A stretch of 37,772 nucleotides of DNA from Nitrospirota bacterium (lineage in GTDB: Bacteria > Nitrospirota_A > Leptospirillia > Leptospirillales > Leptospirillaceae), in assembly GCA_021844645.1 (NCBI GenBank), contig JAKBTA010000005.1:1-37772 (forward strand). The letters are read 5' to 3'. A program made the position numbers and the translations under genes. Positions within the stretch are counted from its first letter, which is position 1. Each line of letters begins with the position of its first letter. Below are positions 9,381 to 17,857 of the stretch, piece after piece. The notes below the pieces were generated by a model. That model was not told where the DNA came from. It searched no databases and saw nothing but the letters and a program-made list of their open reading frames with translations.

Positions 9381-10840
9381 TACAACTCCAGTCCAAGGTG
9401 AAAAAACTCCGTCTCCAGGGCGGTACCTCTGGAAGCCTTGAGAAGAACAATATCTCCCGGAGCAATAAGACGATAACGATCATCCGGATCACCTTTACCG
9501 GTAATTCGATGGAGAAGCGATGGATTCCCCCCTGACGACACAAACCCTTCCAGAAAAGATTCAAAGTGGTTGCCCTTGAACCAGATGGCTCCCCAGGGAA
9601 GACGTGCCGCTTTTTGTCCCACATATCGATGCCACGACTCTGAGTCCTCCCCCAATTCAAGCATCTCTCCGAGGATTCCCCATATTTTTCCGCCAGACCA
9701 TTCTCCCCGGTGATAATTATCAACAAGGGAAAAAGCCGCTTCCATCGAAAGGGGATTCGCATTGTAGTGGTCAAGAAGATAGAGAATTCCATTTTTGGAC
9801 CTTAAAGGCTGCATCCTTCCTGATCCACCCTTGTAATCTCCGATGGCCTCTGACGCTTTACAAAGATCAGTCCCGAAAACTCCACATACCCCCATGGCAA
9901 GAAGCATATCCATGGCAAGCTCCGGGGAGGGAATTTCCATCTTGATCGAAAAATCAGTGGACTCAAAACTTCCCTGCAAGAAATATCCCGACTCCCTGAG
10001 ACAAAAGGACCCTTCAAGAATCGTCATCGTTCTGTGGCCAATGGATGTTTCCGCATCTTTCCCGGCCGCTGGGACACCATGACCATTCATACGGGTCAAC
10101 ACCAGATGGATCTTCCTTTTCTCGAGCAATGTTTGCTGCATAGGGGTCGCAAACTGTTTCCAAACATCTTCTGGCAAAACCAGGAATCCACCTTCCCGGA
10201 TGGTTTCGATCAACTGGCTTTTTTCTTCCCATACACCGCGAAGCGTTCCGAGTGTCTCGAGATGTGAGGGGCCGATAGAGGTAATCACCAGACATTCCGA
10301 TGAAACGACATCGCCAAAGTATCCGATATCTCCTCTTTTTCGGACACCGACCTCAATGACAGCGTATGGTTCCGAGCTCTTCCATCCCCAAATGGTCAGG
10401 GGAACCCCAATCTCGTTATTTTCATTCCCGGAACTTGCCAGGACAGGCTCCCCAGATGAAGACAAACCCAGGCGAATCAATTCTCTTGTAGTCGTTTTTC
10501 CGGCACTTCCCGTAAGAACAACCATCTTCCCGCCGTTTGCCCGTCTTTTTCGAAGAATGACTCTCGCAAGATCAAGCATGGACTTTTGCGTGTTTTTCAC
10601 CAATATCTGCGGAATCATTCCGGACATCGGTCTTTCGACAAGGGCTGCAGCTGCCCCCTTCTCCATCGCTTCCTGAAGATGGAAGTGGCCGTCAAATCGT
10701 TGCCCGCAAAGAGCAAGAAAAAGGTCCCCTCTTTTAATATTGCGACTATCTGTTGACACTCCCCGGAAATCATCCGGGTAAGAGTCCACGTTATTGCACC
10801 AAGTTCCTTCGGTTGCCTCAAGAACCTCTGAAGAAGTCAT
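9380..10840 (-). CDS. murF: UDP-N-acetylmuramoyl-tripeptide--D-alanyl-D-alanine ligase
   Basis: Adds the D-Ala-D-Ala dipeptide made by Ddl. The chosen ATG at 10840 has GGAGG 8 nt upstream and gives 486 residues beginning MTSSEVLEATEG, as expected for MurF. An in-frame GTG at 10870 overlaps the murE stop (GTGA) and would add ten residues. Motifs are STDSRNIKRGDLFLAL, the P-loop GSAGKTTT, GNENNEIGVPL, EVGVRKRGDI, SIGPSHLETLG, and LDHYNANPLSM. The last usually reads DDYNANP, so one Asp is replaced by Leu-Asp-His spacing here; other motifs are intact. Confidence 0.95.
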   Translation of the reverse strand: MTSSEVLEATEGTWCNNVDSYPDDFRGVSTDSRNIKRGDLFLALCGQRFDGHFHLQEAMEKGAAAALVERPMSGMIPQILVKNTQKSMLDLARVILRKRRANGGKMVVLTGSAGKTTTRELIRLGLSSSGEPVLASSGNENNEIGVPLTIWGWKSSEPYAVIEVGVRKRGDIGYFGDVVSSECLVITSIGPSHLETLGTLRGVWEEKSQLIETIREGGFLVLPEDVWKQFATPMQQTLLEKRKIHLVLTRMNGHGVPAAGKDAETSIGHRTMTILEGSFCLRESGYFLQGSFESTDFSIKMEIPSPELAMDMLLAMGVCGVFGTDLCKASEAIGDYKGGSGRMQPLRSKNGILYLLDHYNANPLSMEAAFSLVDNYHRGEWSGGKIWGILGEMLELGEDSESWHRYVGQKAARLPWGAIWFKGNHFESFLEGFVSSGGNPSLLHRITGKGDPDDRYRLIAPGDIVLLKASRGTALETEFFHLGLEL

Positions 10841-10866
10841 CCAGACATCCTCCACTATCCGGCGAC

Positions 10867-12381
10867 TCACAGATCGATCCCCAGAGCTTCTCTTGCAACC
10901 TCCCGATCATCGAAGTGATGTTTTATTTTTCCAAGAATCTGATAGTTTTCGTGGCCCTTACCGGCAATGACAACACTATCTCCGGGTCTGGCAATGGAAA
11001 TAGCCCGGAATATCGCTCTTTTCCTGTCGGCAATACGCTCATACGGGGTTCCTGTCCCCTTGAGAGCCGGTTCAATCTCGTCAAGGATCCGCTCGGGATC
11101 CTCCGTTCTCGGATTATCTGAAGTCAGCATAACCATATCTGACAATCTTCCGGCTTTTTCACCCATCCGGGGTCTCTTCCCCCTGTCCCGATCCCCGCCG
11201 CATCCAAAAACAGTAATCACTTTTCCCTTGCATAATGGACGAACGGCGCCAAGCAAATTCTCCAGGGCATCATCGGTATGGGCATAATCGACAATCACCG
11301 ATATATTCCGATCCGACCGGATGACCTCAAACCGGCCAGGAACTCCATGTTGGGCAGAGATCCCCCTGGAGATCAGATCAAGAGGAATTTCGAGCGCAAT
11401 AGAGCACCCAATCACGCCCATGATATTCATCAGGTTATAGTGGCCGGTCATTGGAGATTCGATATGAAGATCACCTTTGGGGGTGCGGATCACCCCCCTG
11501 ATTCCATCGATACCTATGGAAACATTTTTGGGAGAGATATCCGCATCTTGACTTTCGCCAATAATGATAGGAGTCCGTTTTTCCAAAACAAGTTCGGAGA
11601 TGAGCCTTTTCCCCCAGGAGTCATCGCCATTGACAACACATATCGGATGGCTTCCATCCGGATTTTGTCTGGAGAAAAGACGTTTTTTGGCTTGATAGTA
11701 GGACTCCATGTCAGGATGATAATCCAGATGATCTCGAGTCAGGTTGGTAAAATGCACCACCGAAAAAGAAAGTCCTGAAACCCGTCCCTGATCAAGAGCA
11801 TGGGATGAGACCTCCATGGACATGCCACGTAGCCCTTTCAACCAAGCCTCCCCCAACAATCGGTGCAGATCCAGAATTCCCGGAGTCGTCTGGGTGGCTT
11901 CAACAACTTCATCGCCAATATCAAAAACAACAGTGCCAATCAACCCCGTGGGGATACCAGCCTGAACCATTACAGAACGGGTCAAAAAACTGGAAGTTGT
12001 CTTACCATTGGTGCCAGTCACAGCCACAACCTTCATCTTTTCCGAAGGATTCCCCCAGAAGGATGAGGCAACCCGTCCCATGGTATTGAGGAGATCATCG
12101 ACAAAGACAACCGGCACGGAATGGAAAATTGCTTCGGTCAACCAGTTGGAACGAATGGATGAATCCGTTACGACGAGTCGGACTCCTGCTTTTATCGCAT
12201 CCTCTAGGAACGCCCAGTTAACCCCATTTTTTCCATGCCTCAGAAAAAAAAGATCCCCCTCACAAGCTGATCGGGAATCATCTGATAGCCCCCCTATATC
12301 GTCCGGAAACATTCCCCAAGCCGGATCGGGCAGAACACTTTTGATCCATTGCCGGTCTTTGCGAACAGGATGCTCTTTCAA
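10867..12381 (-). CDS. murE: UDP-MurNAc-tripeptide ligase, probably meso-diaminopimelate adding
   Basis: Adds the third residue to the stem peptide. The 504-residue protein has LSDDSRSACEGDLFF, the P-loop AVTGTNGKTTS, QTTPG, MEVSSHALDQGRV, NLTRDHLDYH, and the C-terminal DNPRTEDP. The Arg-containing DNPR motif is typical of meso-diaminopimelate specific enzymes rather than lysine-adding ones, which fits a Gram-negative wall. The start is TTG and overlaps the ftsI stop by 4 nt (TTGA), with AAGGAGG about 5 nt upstream. No in-frame ATG occurs near. Confidence 0.96.
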   Translation of the reverse strand: MKEHPVRKDRQWIKSVLPDPAWGMFPDDIGGLSDDSRSACEGDLFFLRHGKNGVNWAFLEDAIKAGVRLVVTDSSIRSNWLTEAIFHSVPVVFVDDLLNTMGRVASSFWGNPSEKMKVVAVTGTNGKTTSSFLTRSVMVQAGIPTGLIGTVVFDIGDEVVEATQTTPGILDLHRLLGEAWLKGLRGMSMEVSSHALDQGRVSGLSFSVVHFTNLTRDHLDYHPDMESYYQAKKRLFSRQNPDGSHPICVVNGDDSWGKRLISELVLEKRTPIIIGESQDADISPKNVSIGIDGIRGVIRTPKGDLHIESPMTGHYNLMNIMGVIGCSIALEIPLDLISRGISAQHGVPGRFEVIRSDRNISVIVDYAHTDDALENLLGAVRPLCKGKVITVFGCGGDRDRGKRPRMGEKAGRLSDMVMLTSDNPRTEDPERILDEIEPALKGTGTPYERIADRKRAIFRAISIARPGDSVVIAGKGHENYQILGKIKHHFDDREVAREALGIDL

Positions 12382-14105
12382 TCTCCCTCCTTGATCTTTT
12401 TGGCCTCAGCTATGATTCGAACCGGATAGGACTCTGCTGGAGAAGCGGAGGGTGGCGGGGAAGGAATACCGAAGTGAACCAGAGCCATTTGAGCGACTTT
12501 CCTGAAAAGTGGAGCGGCCACTGTCCCTCCCCATGAAAGGGATTTTGGCTTGACAATAATGGCAAGGATCACCAGGGAAGGATCCTGCACAGGAAGAACG
12601 CCGACAAAGGAGTCTATCGTTCTCCTTCGGGTATAAGCCCTCTTCAGGGGATCATAAACCTGGGCTGTTCCGGTTTTTCCAGCCACATCATAGCCGCTGA
12701 TGGAGGCATTCGCTCCTGTTCCACCCGGTGATACCACATTTTCCATCAACCCGAGGAGGGTTCTTGATGTTTTTCTGGAAATAACGTCTCGAACCAAGTG
12801 TGGCTTTCCCTTCCAGATGGTTTCTCCATCTGGAGATGTGATCGAGCTCACAAGGAATGGTTCCATAAGCTTCCCGCCATTTGCTATGGCGCTGACCGCT
12901 GTCACAAGCTGAATAGGTGTTACACCAATCTCTTGCCCCATGGATATGCTGTAAATGGAGCGATGTGACCATCGGGAAAGGGGGTGAAGGATTCCGGAAG
13001 ACTCTCCCGGGTAAGGGATCCCTGTCCTGGCTCCAAATCCAAACAGACGGATATAATGGTAAAATCGGGGGGGACCAAGCCTAAGACCAACCTGGGAAAT
13101 CCCGATGTTGCTGGATTTTGCCAGAATGCCCGCCAGGTTGAGGCTTTTCTGGGGCTCATCGTCGTGAAGGACGCCTCCGGGAATGTAAAAGACCCCATCA
13201 TGTCCATCAAACTGCTCTCCCAGAGAGACGGCCTTCTCGTTTAAAGCGGCTGAAGCGGTCACAAGCTTAAAAATGGACCCTGGTTCATAGACCATTGAAA
13301 CGGCAGGATTGATCTGGCCTGCCATTCCCTTGTTATTGGAGGCCATTGCAAGGACAGCTCCCGTTTTAGGATTCATAACGAGAACAACTCCTCCTTCCGC
13401 CTGTACCTTGTCCACTTCTTCATCAAGTGACAACTGGGCATATTTTTGCAGTTCACCATCTATTGTCAGCCGGATGACATTTCCGGACAGTTTTTCAGGG
13501 GGAACAAGATCCCTGAAAAAATAAGAACGTCCACGCGCCGAAACCTCAATGATGCGTCCTCCCGTATGGCCCGAAAGCTCCCTGTCAAACTTCCTTTCAA
13601 TTCCTGAAAGTCCGGAATTATCCGTTCCGGTCGTCCCGATCAGGGTATGGAACGCTTCCCCTCCCGGGTAAAAACGCCTCTCTTCGTTCATGATATAAAG
13701 CCCAGGAATATGCAGATCCCTTATCTCCGAGGCTGTCTGGGGAAAGAGGTCATGGCGTATCCACACAAAACGGCTTTTTTTATTCAACATTGAGACGAGG
13801 CGGGAGACTGGAATACCGAGAGGTGAAGAAATCTTCTGGGCAACTTTCAGAACCGAAGAATGTTTTTTAATGACAGTTGGGTCACAAACAAGGCCAGGCA
13901 AGGACCGGTTGGAGGCCAGTACATCACCGTTTCGATCCAGAACGACACCTCGTTCTCCATGGACAAGGAGAATACGCTGATGTTCCTTCAGGGAAAGCTG
14001 GGCATAGTTCCCGCGGCCGACCGCCTGGACAAACACCAAACGAAGAGCGACTCCCAGAAAACCGAACAGGACAAATACCATTATGACCCTTGTCCTGCTC
14101 TTCAT
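12378..14105 (-). CDS. ftsI: Septal peptidoglycan transpeptidase FtsI (PBP3)
   Basis: Class B penicillin-binding protein that crosslinks septal peptidoglycan next to FtsW. With the ATG at 14105 the product has 575 residues. A transmembrane helix lies near residues 7-28, a dimerisation/pedestal domain starts at RGVVLDRNGDVLA, and the transpeptidase motifs are SIFK (Ser277, Lys280), SSN (331-333) and KTG (477-479). There is no PASTA domain. An ATG seven codons upstream (14126) is in frame, but AAGGGGG lies about 5 nt before the 14105 ATG and favours it. Confidence 0.96.
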   Translation of the reverse strand: MKSRTRVIMVFVLFGFLGVALRLVFVQAVGRGNYAQLSLKEHQRILLVHGERGVVLDRNGDVLASNRSLPGLVCDPTVIKKHSSVLKVAQKISSPLGIPVSRLVSMLNKKSRFVWIRHDLFPQTASEIRDLHIPGLYIMNEERRFYPGGEAFHTLIGTTGTDNSGLSGIERKFDRELSGHTGGRIIEVSARGRSYFFRDLVPPEKLSGNVIRLTIDGELQKYAQLSLDEEVDKVQAEGGVVLVMNPKTGAVLAMASNNKGMAGQINPAVSMVYEPGSIFKLVTASAALNEKAVSLGEQFDGHDGVFYIPGGVLHDDEPQKSLNLAGILAKSSNIGISQVGLRLGPPRFYHYIRLFGFGARTGIPYPGESSGILHPLSRWSHRSIYSISMGQEIGVTPIQLVTAVSAIANGGKLMEPFLVSSITSPDGETIWKGKPHLVRDVISRKTSRTLLGLMENVVSPGGTGANASISGYDVAGKTGTAQVYDPLKRAYTRRRTIDSFVGVLPVQDPSLVILAIIVKPKSLSWGGTVAAPLFRKVAQMALVHFGIPSPPPSASPAESYPVRIIAEAKKIKEGD

Positions 14106-14171
14106 CCAGCCCCCTTTGGAACCCATCCTGTCAGAAAGGTGGTTCCAGATACCATTTGATTGTTTAAAACA

Positions 14172-14453
14172 TTAATGCAAGTAAATAACAGAAGCAGGAT
14201 TGGCAAGAACAAGATGATGGCTCCGGGCGTAGGACATAACTCGGCTTTCGGTCATCAGATCCGCCTTCTGGATTTCAAGAAGCTTTTCCTGCCTCATAAG
14301 ACTTCCGATCTCGGACCGGAGTCGAATCACATCATGATCAGTGTGCACGCTAAAAATGGAAATACTCATACTGAACAGAAAAACAGCAAGGGCAAATAAA
14401 AAAAACCATAAAGCCCATCGTAGAGAGAGGACTGGACGGAGTATCTCAATCAA
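14172..14453 (-). CDS. ftsL: FtsL-like small divisome protein
   Basis: A 93-residue bitopic protein with one strong transmembrane helix (about residues 13-36) followed by a heptad-like, charged stretch (about residues 40-75) that should form a coiled coil. It sits between rsmH and ftsI, the usual place of ftsL, whose product joins FtsB and FtsQ to regulate FtsWI. The sequence itself is poorly conserved, as in FtsL generally. The start is TTG at 14453, overlapping the rsmH stop by 8 nt with GAGGG about 10 nt upstream; no ATG lies before the helix. Confidence 0.8.
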   Translation of the reverse strand: MIEILRPVLSLRWALWFFLFALAVFLFSMSISIFSVHTDHDVIRLRSEIGSLMRQEKLLEIQKADLMTESRVMSYARSHHLVLANPASVIYLH

Positions 14454-15375
14454 TGGAAAAGGCCCTCATTCTGGCACTCCTGGCTCTGGGATTAGCAAGG
14501 ATCTCTGCCTGATCCGGAACAACCCCCCTCTGAAAAAGGATCTGCCCACAGCCTGACTGTTTCCAATCCCGGAACAGATGCTTCACCACCCTGTCCTCTC
14601 TTGAATGAAACGAAATCACCACAATCCTTCCACCGACCGGCAGAACTTTTCTCCCCTCGGTTATCCCAAGGGTCAGGGACTCGATCTCCCGGTTGACAGC
14701 TATACGAAGGGCCATAAAAACCCTTGTTGCAGGGTGTTTACGACTTCTCCGAAAACCCTTACGGTAATAAACCGCTGACACAAAAGCTGCCAGCTCTTTT
14801 CCTGTTCTGGGCAAATGACCGCGACTTCTGGCCTCTACCATGTTCCGGGCAATCAGCCAGGCCATTGGCTCTTCTCCCAGATCAGAAAAGATCTGAACTA
14901 GCTCATCCTGACCGAGTGTTTCCAGAAGATCGAGTGCACTCGAATCAAGCGTGGGATCCATTCGCATGTCGAGAGGAGTATCGCTTGAAAAAGACATACC
15001 CAAGCTTTCATCCGTCATCTGGGAACTTGCCCATCCTGAGTCGATCAGGATTCCCCTTGGCCGGATATGATGGCTATTCGCAATCTCCGCCACCCTTCTA
15101 TGATTTTCGGACACAATCAAAAACCTGCCGGGATACTCTTTTTCGTAGGTGCTCTTTCCTCTTGAAACAGCTGCTGGATCCACGTCAAATGCGAGAACAT
15201 TGCCACCCCTCGCCAGAATTTCTCCGGAATGTCCTCCATGGCCAAAAGTGCCATCGACATACCATTCCCCCGGGGTGACCAAGAGAGCATCGATCGCCGG
15301 AAACAGCATGACCGGTATATGGGAGTCGCCCACTTCCCCCTCTTCACCCTGCTCCCCGAATAAACCCTCATCCAT
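14446..15375 (-). CDS. rsmH: 16S rRNA (cytosine(1402)-N(4))-methyltransferase RsmH (MraW)
   Basis: SAM-dependent enzyme that N4-methylates C1402 of 16S rRNA. From the ATG at 15375 (GAGGG 8 nt upstream) it has 309 residues. The family start HIPVML is at about residue 20, followed by YVDGTFGHGGHS (SAM site), AFDVDPAA, LIDSGWASSQ, LDMRMDP and, near the C-terminus, VVISFHSREDRVVKHLF. The segment normally reading DLGVSS(H)Q is IDSGWASSQ here, a modest deviation. An in-frame TTG at 15390 is a less likely start. It follows mraZ after 28 nt. Confidence 0.96.
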   Translation of the reverse strand: MDEGLFGEQGEEGEVGDSHIPVMLFPAIDALLVTPGEWYVDGTFGHGGHSGEILARGGNVLAFDVDPAAVSRGKSTYEKEYPGRFLIVSENHRRVAEIANSHHIRPRGILIDSGWASSQMTDESLGMSFSSDTPLDMRMDPTLDSSALDLLETLGQDELVQIFSDLGEEPMAWLIARNMVEARSRGHLPRTGKELAAFVSAVYYRKGFRRSRKHPATRVFMALRIAVNREIESLTLGITEGRKVLPVGGRIVVISFHSREDRVVKHLFRDWKQSGCGQILFQRGVVPDQAEILANPRARSARMRAFSID

Positions 15376-15403
15376 CTCTTCTGCCCTCAAGAAGACTTCC
15401 CCT

Positions 15404-15847
15404 CTAAAATAATCCTGTCAGGGATTGAGAAACGCTTCGGATTCTGTCTTTTCCTGTCACTTCCATCAGGCGATCCCCATTCCATATCTCAAATTTATCA
15501 AGAACTCCGACAAACCAGATATCCCGCTCAAGATGGGCAAACTCTCTTAAGGGTGCAGGAAGAAGAATCCTCCCCTGACGATCAGGAACACATTCGGTGG
15601 CAAATCCGACAACGAAACGAAGGTATGTCTTCAGATCAGGGTTCATCTGGGGAAGATTCATGATCTTTTTTTCAAGCTCGGTCCATACCGCCAACGGATA
15701 AACGGAAAGGCATTCATCAGGCTCTGCGGTCACAATCAGAGTCGAATCCCCGCCTGTTTCATCGAGAACATCCCGATAACGGCCAGGGATCGCAACACGA
15801 CCCTTGTCATCCAATGCATGCTGATATCGACCACGAAAAAGGCTCAC
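15404..15847 (-). CDS. mraZ: Transcriptional regulator MraZ
   Basis: AbrB-like DNA-binding protein that represses the dcw operon promoter by binding TGGG-type repeats. The protein has two SpoVT/AbrB-like halves with the signature DDKGRVAIPGRYR near residues 12-24 and DRQGRILLPAPLREFA near residues 85-100. The frame is open upstream, but codons before 15850 fall in the promoter, so the start must be one of two adjacent GTG codons (15850 or 15847). The second gives 147 residues beginning VSLFRGRYQHALDDKGR, matching the family, with GGGGGA 6 nt upstream. The first gene of the cluster, it carries its own probable operator at the start codon. Confidence 0.95.
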   Translation of the reverse strand: MSLFRGRYQHALDDKGRVAIPGRYRDVLDETGGDSTLIVTAEPDECLSVYPLAVWTELEKKIMNLPQMNPDLKTYLRFVVGFATECVPDRQGRILLPAPLREFAHLERDIWFVGVLDKFEIWNGDRLMEVTGKDRIRSVSQSLTGLF

Positions 15848-15879
15848 CACAATCCCCCACTTTCCACCACTTGACCCCA
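15845..15879 (-). promoter_or_regulatory. Probable MraZ box: four TGGNG repeats at 10-bp spacing
   Basis: On the minus strand the pentamers TGGGG (15879-15875), TGGTG (15869-15865), TGGGG (15859-15855) and TGGTG (15849-15845) are each separated by exactly 5 nt. MraZ of E. coli is known to bind TGGGN repeats with 5-nt spacers at its own promoter. Here the array runs from the 3' end of the -10 hexamer across the likely transcription start and ribosome binding site into the start codon, so bound MraZ would block initiation. Binding itself is inferred. Confidence 0.75.
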
Positions 15880-15906
15880 TTATAGATCTCAAAAAAAAGA
15901 TGTCAA
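15879..15906 (-). promoter_or_regulatory. dcw operon promoter
   Basis: Minus strand: perfect -35 TTGACA (15906-15901), 16-nt spacer containing a T-tract, perfect -10 TATAAT (15884-15879). Transcription would start near 15872, about 25 nt before the mraZ GTG. AT-rich tracts lie further upstream near 15925-15945 and could act as an UP element. It drives the genes from mraZ to ftsQ and beyond; no other clear promoter is seen inside the cluster. Confidence 0.85.
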
Positions 15907-16359
15907 CAAGGCTCTCCCCACAGATAAAATTCGATAAAAAATTTTTTCCATCGTACTTCGCTCAATTTTTCATCAGACGGAAAAAAAAACCTGAATGGCT
16001 TTCCATTGAAATTGAGGAGCCATTTAAAAGAAAGATGACAGTCCGAAGACATAATATTGATCTTCCTGTCACACGGATCTTTCAAAATATCCCCCGGGAA
16101 CAATCCCGAGCCAATTGCGAGAGAAAAGGGTCCGACATCCTCCCGCCAGATTATCCGCAACGATTCCCCTACACTTCCCCAAAACACCTCCAGAACCCAT
16201 CAAAAAGGACAAGGACCCGCCACTCGCAGGCGCACAGGGAAAAGGAAAGCGTCAGCAATTTTCACCCTCTCCTTGATGATCTCTCCTTCCTTCTGATAGA
16301 TTGATTACAGAAAAACAATTGTCTTTCTGTTTGAATGAAATTTCCGGGGGAGCCTTACA
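15907..16359 (+). other. Gene-free stretch between mraZ promoter and fmdB
   Basis: About 450 bp without a convincing gene. Open frames exist on both strands (15900-16304 plus, 15903-16187 minus), but they lack a ribosome binding site, start at rare codons, and their translations are of low complexity or unlike any family I know. A short hairpin CGGGA-ACAA-TCCCG lies at 16095-16108. I recognise no riboswitch, tRNA, SRP, 6S or RNase P element. It should also hold the fmdB promoter, which I could not place. Confidence 0.5.
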
Positions 16360-16605
16360 ATGCCTATTTATGAATATCGGTGCGACGAATGCCATCACAC
16401 ATTTTCATTGCTTCAGTCCATCAGGGTCCAGGAAGGGGAAACAGCCTGTATCCATTGCCAAAGCCACCATCTTAAAAAAATACCGTCAAGTTTCAGCAGT
16501 TCAGTCGCAGGATCCCAGATGTCCGGAATGGATTCCGGTGGCATGAGTTCACCGCCACCATCAGGGGGAGGTTCTTGCTGCGGCGGTGGTTCCTGCTGCG
16601 GGTGA
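16360..16605 (+). CDS. FmdB-family zinc ribbon protein
   Basis: An 81-residue protein with the FmdB/regulatory zinc ribbon signature: MPIYEYRCDECHHTF at the start, then a second Cys pair CIHC, giving a CxxC-CxxC zinc knuckle within the first 35 residues. The rest is a Ser/Gly/Met-rich tail ending in two GGGSCCG-type repeats, so four extra cysteines sit at the C-terminus. Such tails are common in the family; its molecular role is not established. GGGGGAG lies 8 nt before the ATG. The stop overlaps the likely GTG of the next gene. Confidence 0.9.
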   Translation: MPIYEYRCDECHHTFSLLQSIRVQEGETACIHCQSHHLKKIPSSFSSSVAGSQMSGMDSGGMSSPPPSGGGSCCGGGSCCG

Positions 16606-17159
16606 GCAAGGGGATGGGAGCGACAACTTCAAACTTTTCCATTCGGAAGGCTTTCACGTCTTTTGCGTGGGGGCTGCTTCTTTTATCAGGATGTCACCTC
16701 AGCACAGAATCGCCTATTCAGATTGAGCCACAAAATGTCCAGATGATTTCCAAAAATGGCATCACATTCATTCTCGTACCACTTGGTGTCCTTGATAAAG
16801 GATCCAGGACACTGAGGGTCCACCTGAGACACAGCATTTTGGATCTCACCACCGATGACAAGAGGAATTATCGACTGAGAGGCTCGGACACTTCTGACTT
16901 TGTATTGCATCATTCAGATAAAAAATATGCGGATATTTATCCTGTCATCTGGAAGGAGTCCTGGGTGGACCGGGTGATGGCCCACAAGGATGCCGTTGTT
17001 CCGGCCGAAAACCAGAAATTCATTCCCATGCTCTATCTATACAGGGGAACACTCACAGGGCTCGCCCATATGACCCTTCATCTGGTCTACTCATACCCAC
17101 AAACGGCTTCCAACGATGAGATCATTCTCGATTTACCGCAATCCCCATCCCAAAAATAA
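16602..17159 (+). CDS. Predicted lipoprotein of unknown function
   Basis: Not recognised. The GTG at 16602 overlaps the fmdB stop (GTGA) and gives 185 residues; an ATG at 16614 is an alternative, though its AAGGGG lies too close. Near residues 15-31 is a signal sequence with a lipobox, WGLLLLSGC, so Cys31 (GTG numbering) is the probable lipidated residue. The mature part is about 155 residues, mostly beta-prone, with LVPLGVLDKGSRTLRVHLRH and LYRGTLTGLAHMTLHLVYSYP. No catalytic motif is visible. It is probably co-transcribed with fmdB and lies convergent to the peroxiredoxin gene. Confidence 0.75.
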   Translation: MSKGMGATTSNFSIRKAFTSFAWGLLLLSGCHLSTESPIQIEPQNVQMISKNGITFILVPLGVLDKGSRTLRVHLRHSILDLTTDDKRNYRLRGSDTSDFVLHHSDKKYADIYPVIWKESWVDRVMAHKDAVVPAENQKFIPMLYLYRGTLTGLAHMTLHLVYSYPQTASNDEIILDLPQSPSQK

Positions 17160-17228
17160 AACCACAACCAAACAAAATTCCAGCCTTGGAAACATTCCGG
17201 CCTTCTTCTGACCGACTCGCGCTGATCA

Positions 17229-17264
17229 AAAATCAAAAAGAGGGGATGAGCAGTTGCTCACCCC
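17229..17264 (-). terminator. Rho-independent terminator after the peroxiredoxin gene
   Basis: Minus strand: GGGGTGAGCA and its complement form a stem (17242-17264, one bulged base, tiny loop), followed by a T-rich run TCTTTTTGATTTT (17241-17229). It lies 25 nt past the peroxiredoxin stop. The plus-strand lipoprotein gene ends at 17159, so the hairpin could slow its transcripts too, but there is no good T-run in that direction. Confidence 0.8.
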
Positions 17265-17289
17265 CTCCCCAATCCAAAAAAGAAATACC

Positions 17290-17748
17290 TTATAAAGTAG
17301 CCAATGCCTTCAGGATATCCTGATCGTCACGAGCTGTCAGAATTTCCTGAACCTTAACATAACGAACCACACCTGACTTATCGACGATCACAGTCGCGCG
17401 CTTGTTGATGTTGGCTTCTTCAATCAAGAGTCCATAATTGCGAGAAACCTCTCTCTTGATGTCAGACAGGAGGTTATGCTTGAGTTTAAGGGCATCTTTC
17501 CATGCCTTATGGCACCAGGTGCTGTCGGTGCTGATACCAAAAATCTCTGCGTTTGCATCGGAGAACCTCGGAAGATCATTTGAAAAACAGGCATTCTCAT
17601 TTGTGCAAACGGGGCTCCAATCCAATGGGTAGAAGGCCAGTACGACATTCTTTTTTCCTTTGAAAGAAGACAGGGTAACCTTGTTTTTGTCTTGATCTTC
17701 AAGGGTAAAATCAGGTGCGATATCTCCAACTTTTATTTCAGCTGCCAT
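17290..17748 (-). CDS. Peroxiredoxin, AhpC/TSA family
   Basis: Thiol peroxidase that reduces hydrogen or organic peroxides in the cytoplasm. The 152-residue thioredoxin fold starts [30 protein letters not shown] and has the active site PLDWSPVC with peroxidatic Cys48, preceded by the family Pro41 and Ser45. Further cysteines are Cys54 and Cys79 (STWCHKAW); which, if any, resolves the sulfenic acid cannot be told, so the 1-Cys or 2-Cys class is open. GGAGGAG lies 8 nt before the ATG. It stands 109 nt after sucD and ends at a terminator. Protection of oxygen-sensitive rTCA enzymes is a plausible but inferred role. Confidence 0.92.
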   Translation of the reverse strand: MAAEIKVGDIAPDFTLEDQDKNKVTLSSFKGKKNVVLAFYPLDWSPVCTNENACFSNDLPRFSDANAEIFGISTDSTWCHKAWKDALKLKHNLLSDIKREVSRNYGLLIEEANINKRATVIVDKSGVVRYVKVQEILTARDDQDILKALATL

Positions 17749-17826
17749 GCGTAAACTCCTCCAGATTGAAAGTGGTATTCATATCAACTCCAGGCCTGGA
17801 GAACAACTCCGGGCCCTCTTATGCCA

Positions 17827-17846
17827 CCCTCCAAGCGATCGGAGGG
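17827..17846 (-). other. Hairpin after sucD without a T-run
   Basis: CCCTCC (17827-17832) and GGAGGG (17841-17846) can pair around an 8-nt loop 11 nt past the sucD stop. No T-run follows on the minus strand, so it is more likely an mRNA end-protecting or processing structure than a terminator. Confidence 0.35.
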
Positions 17847-17857
17847 CCGACCCCTTC

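Noticed and set aside
14724..15278. Plus-strand frame (184 codons) opposite rsmH, and similar ones at 1526-2146 and 28012-28560
   Set aside because: All lie fully antisense to conserved genes, with no ribosome site and no recognisable domains.
15903..16187. Open frame of 94 codons on the minus strand running into the mraZ promoter
   Set aside because: GTG start with GGAG directly adjacent, overlap with the -35 region, and no recognisable sequence.
15900..16304. Open frame of 134 codons on the plus strand in the spacer before fmdB
   Set aside because: It begins inside the mraZ promoter, has no ribosome site, and is Arg/Lys/Ser-rich without any family pattern.
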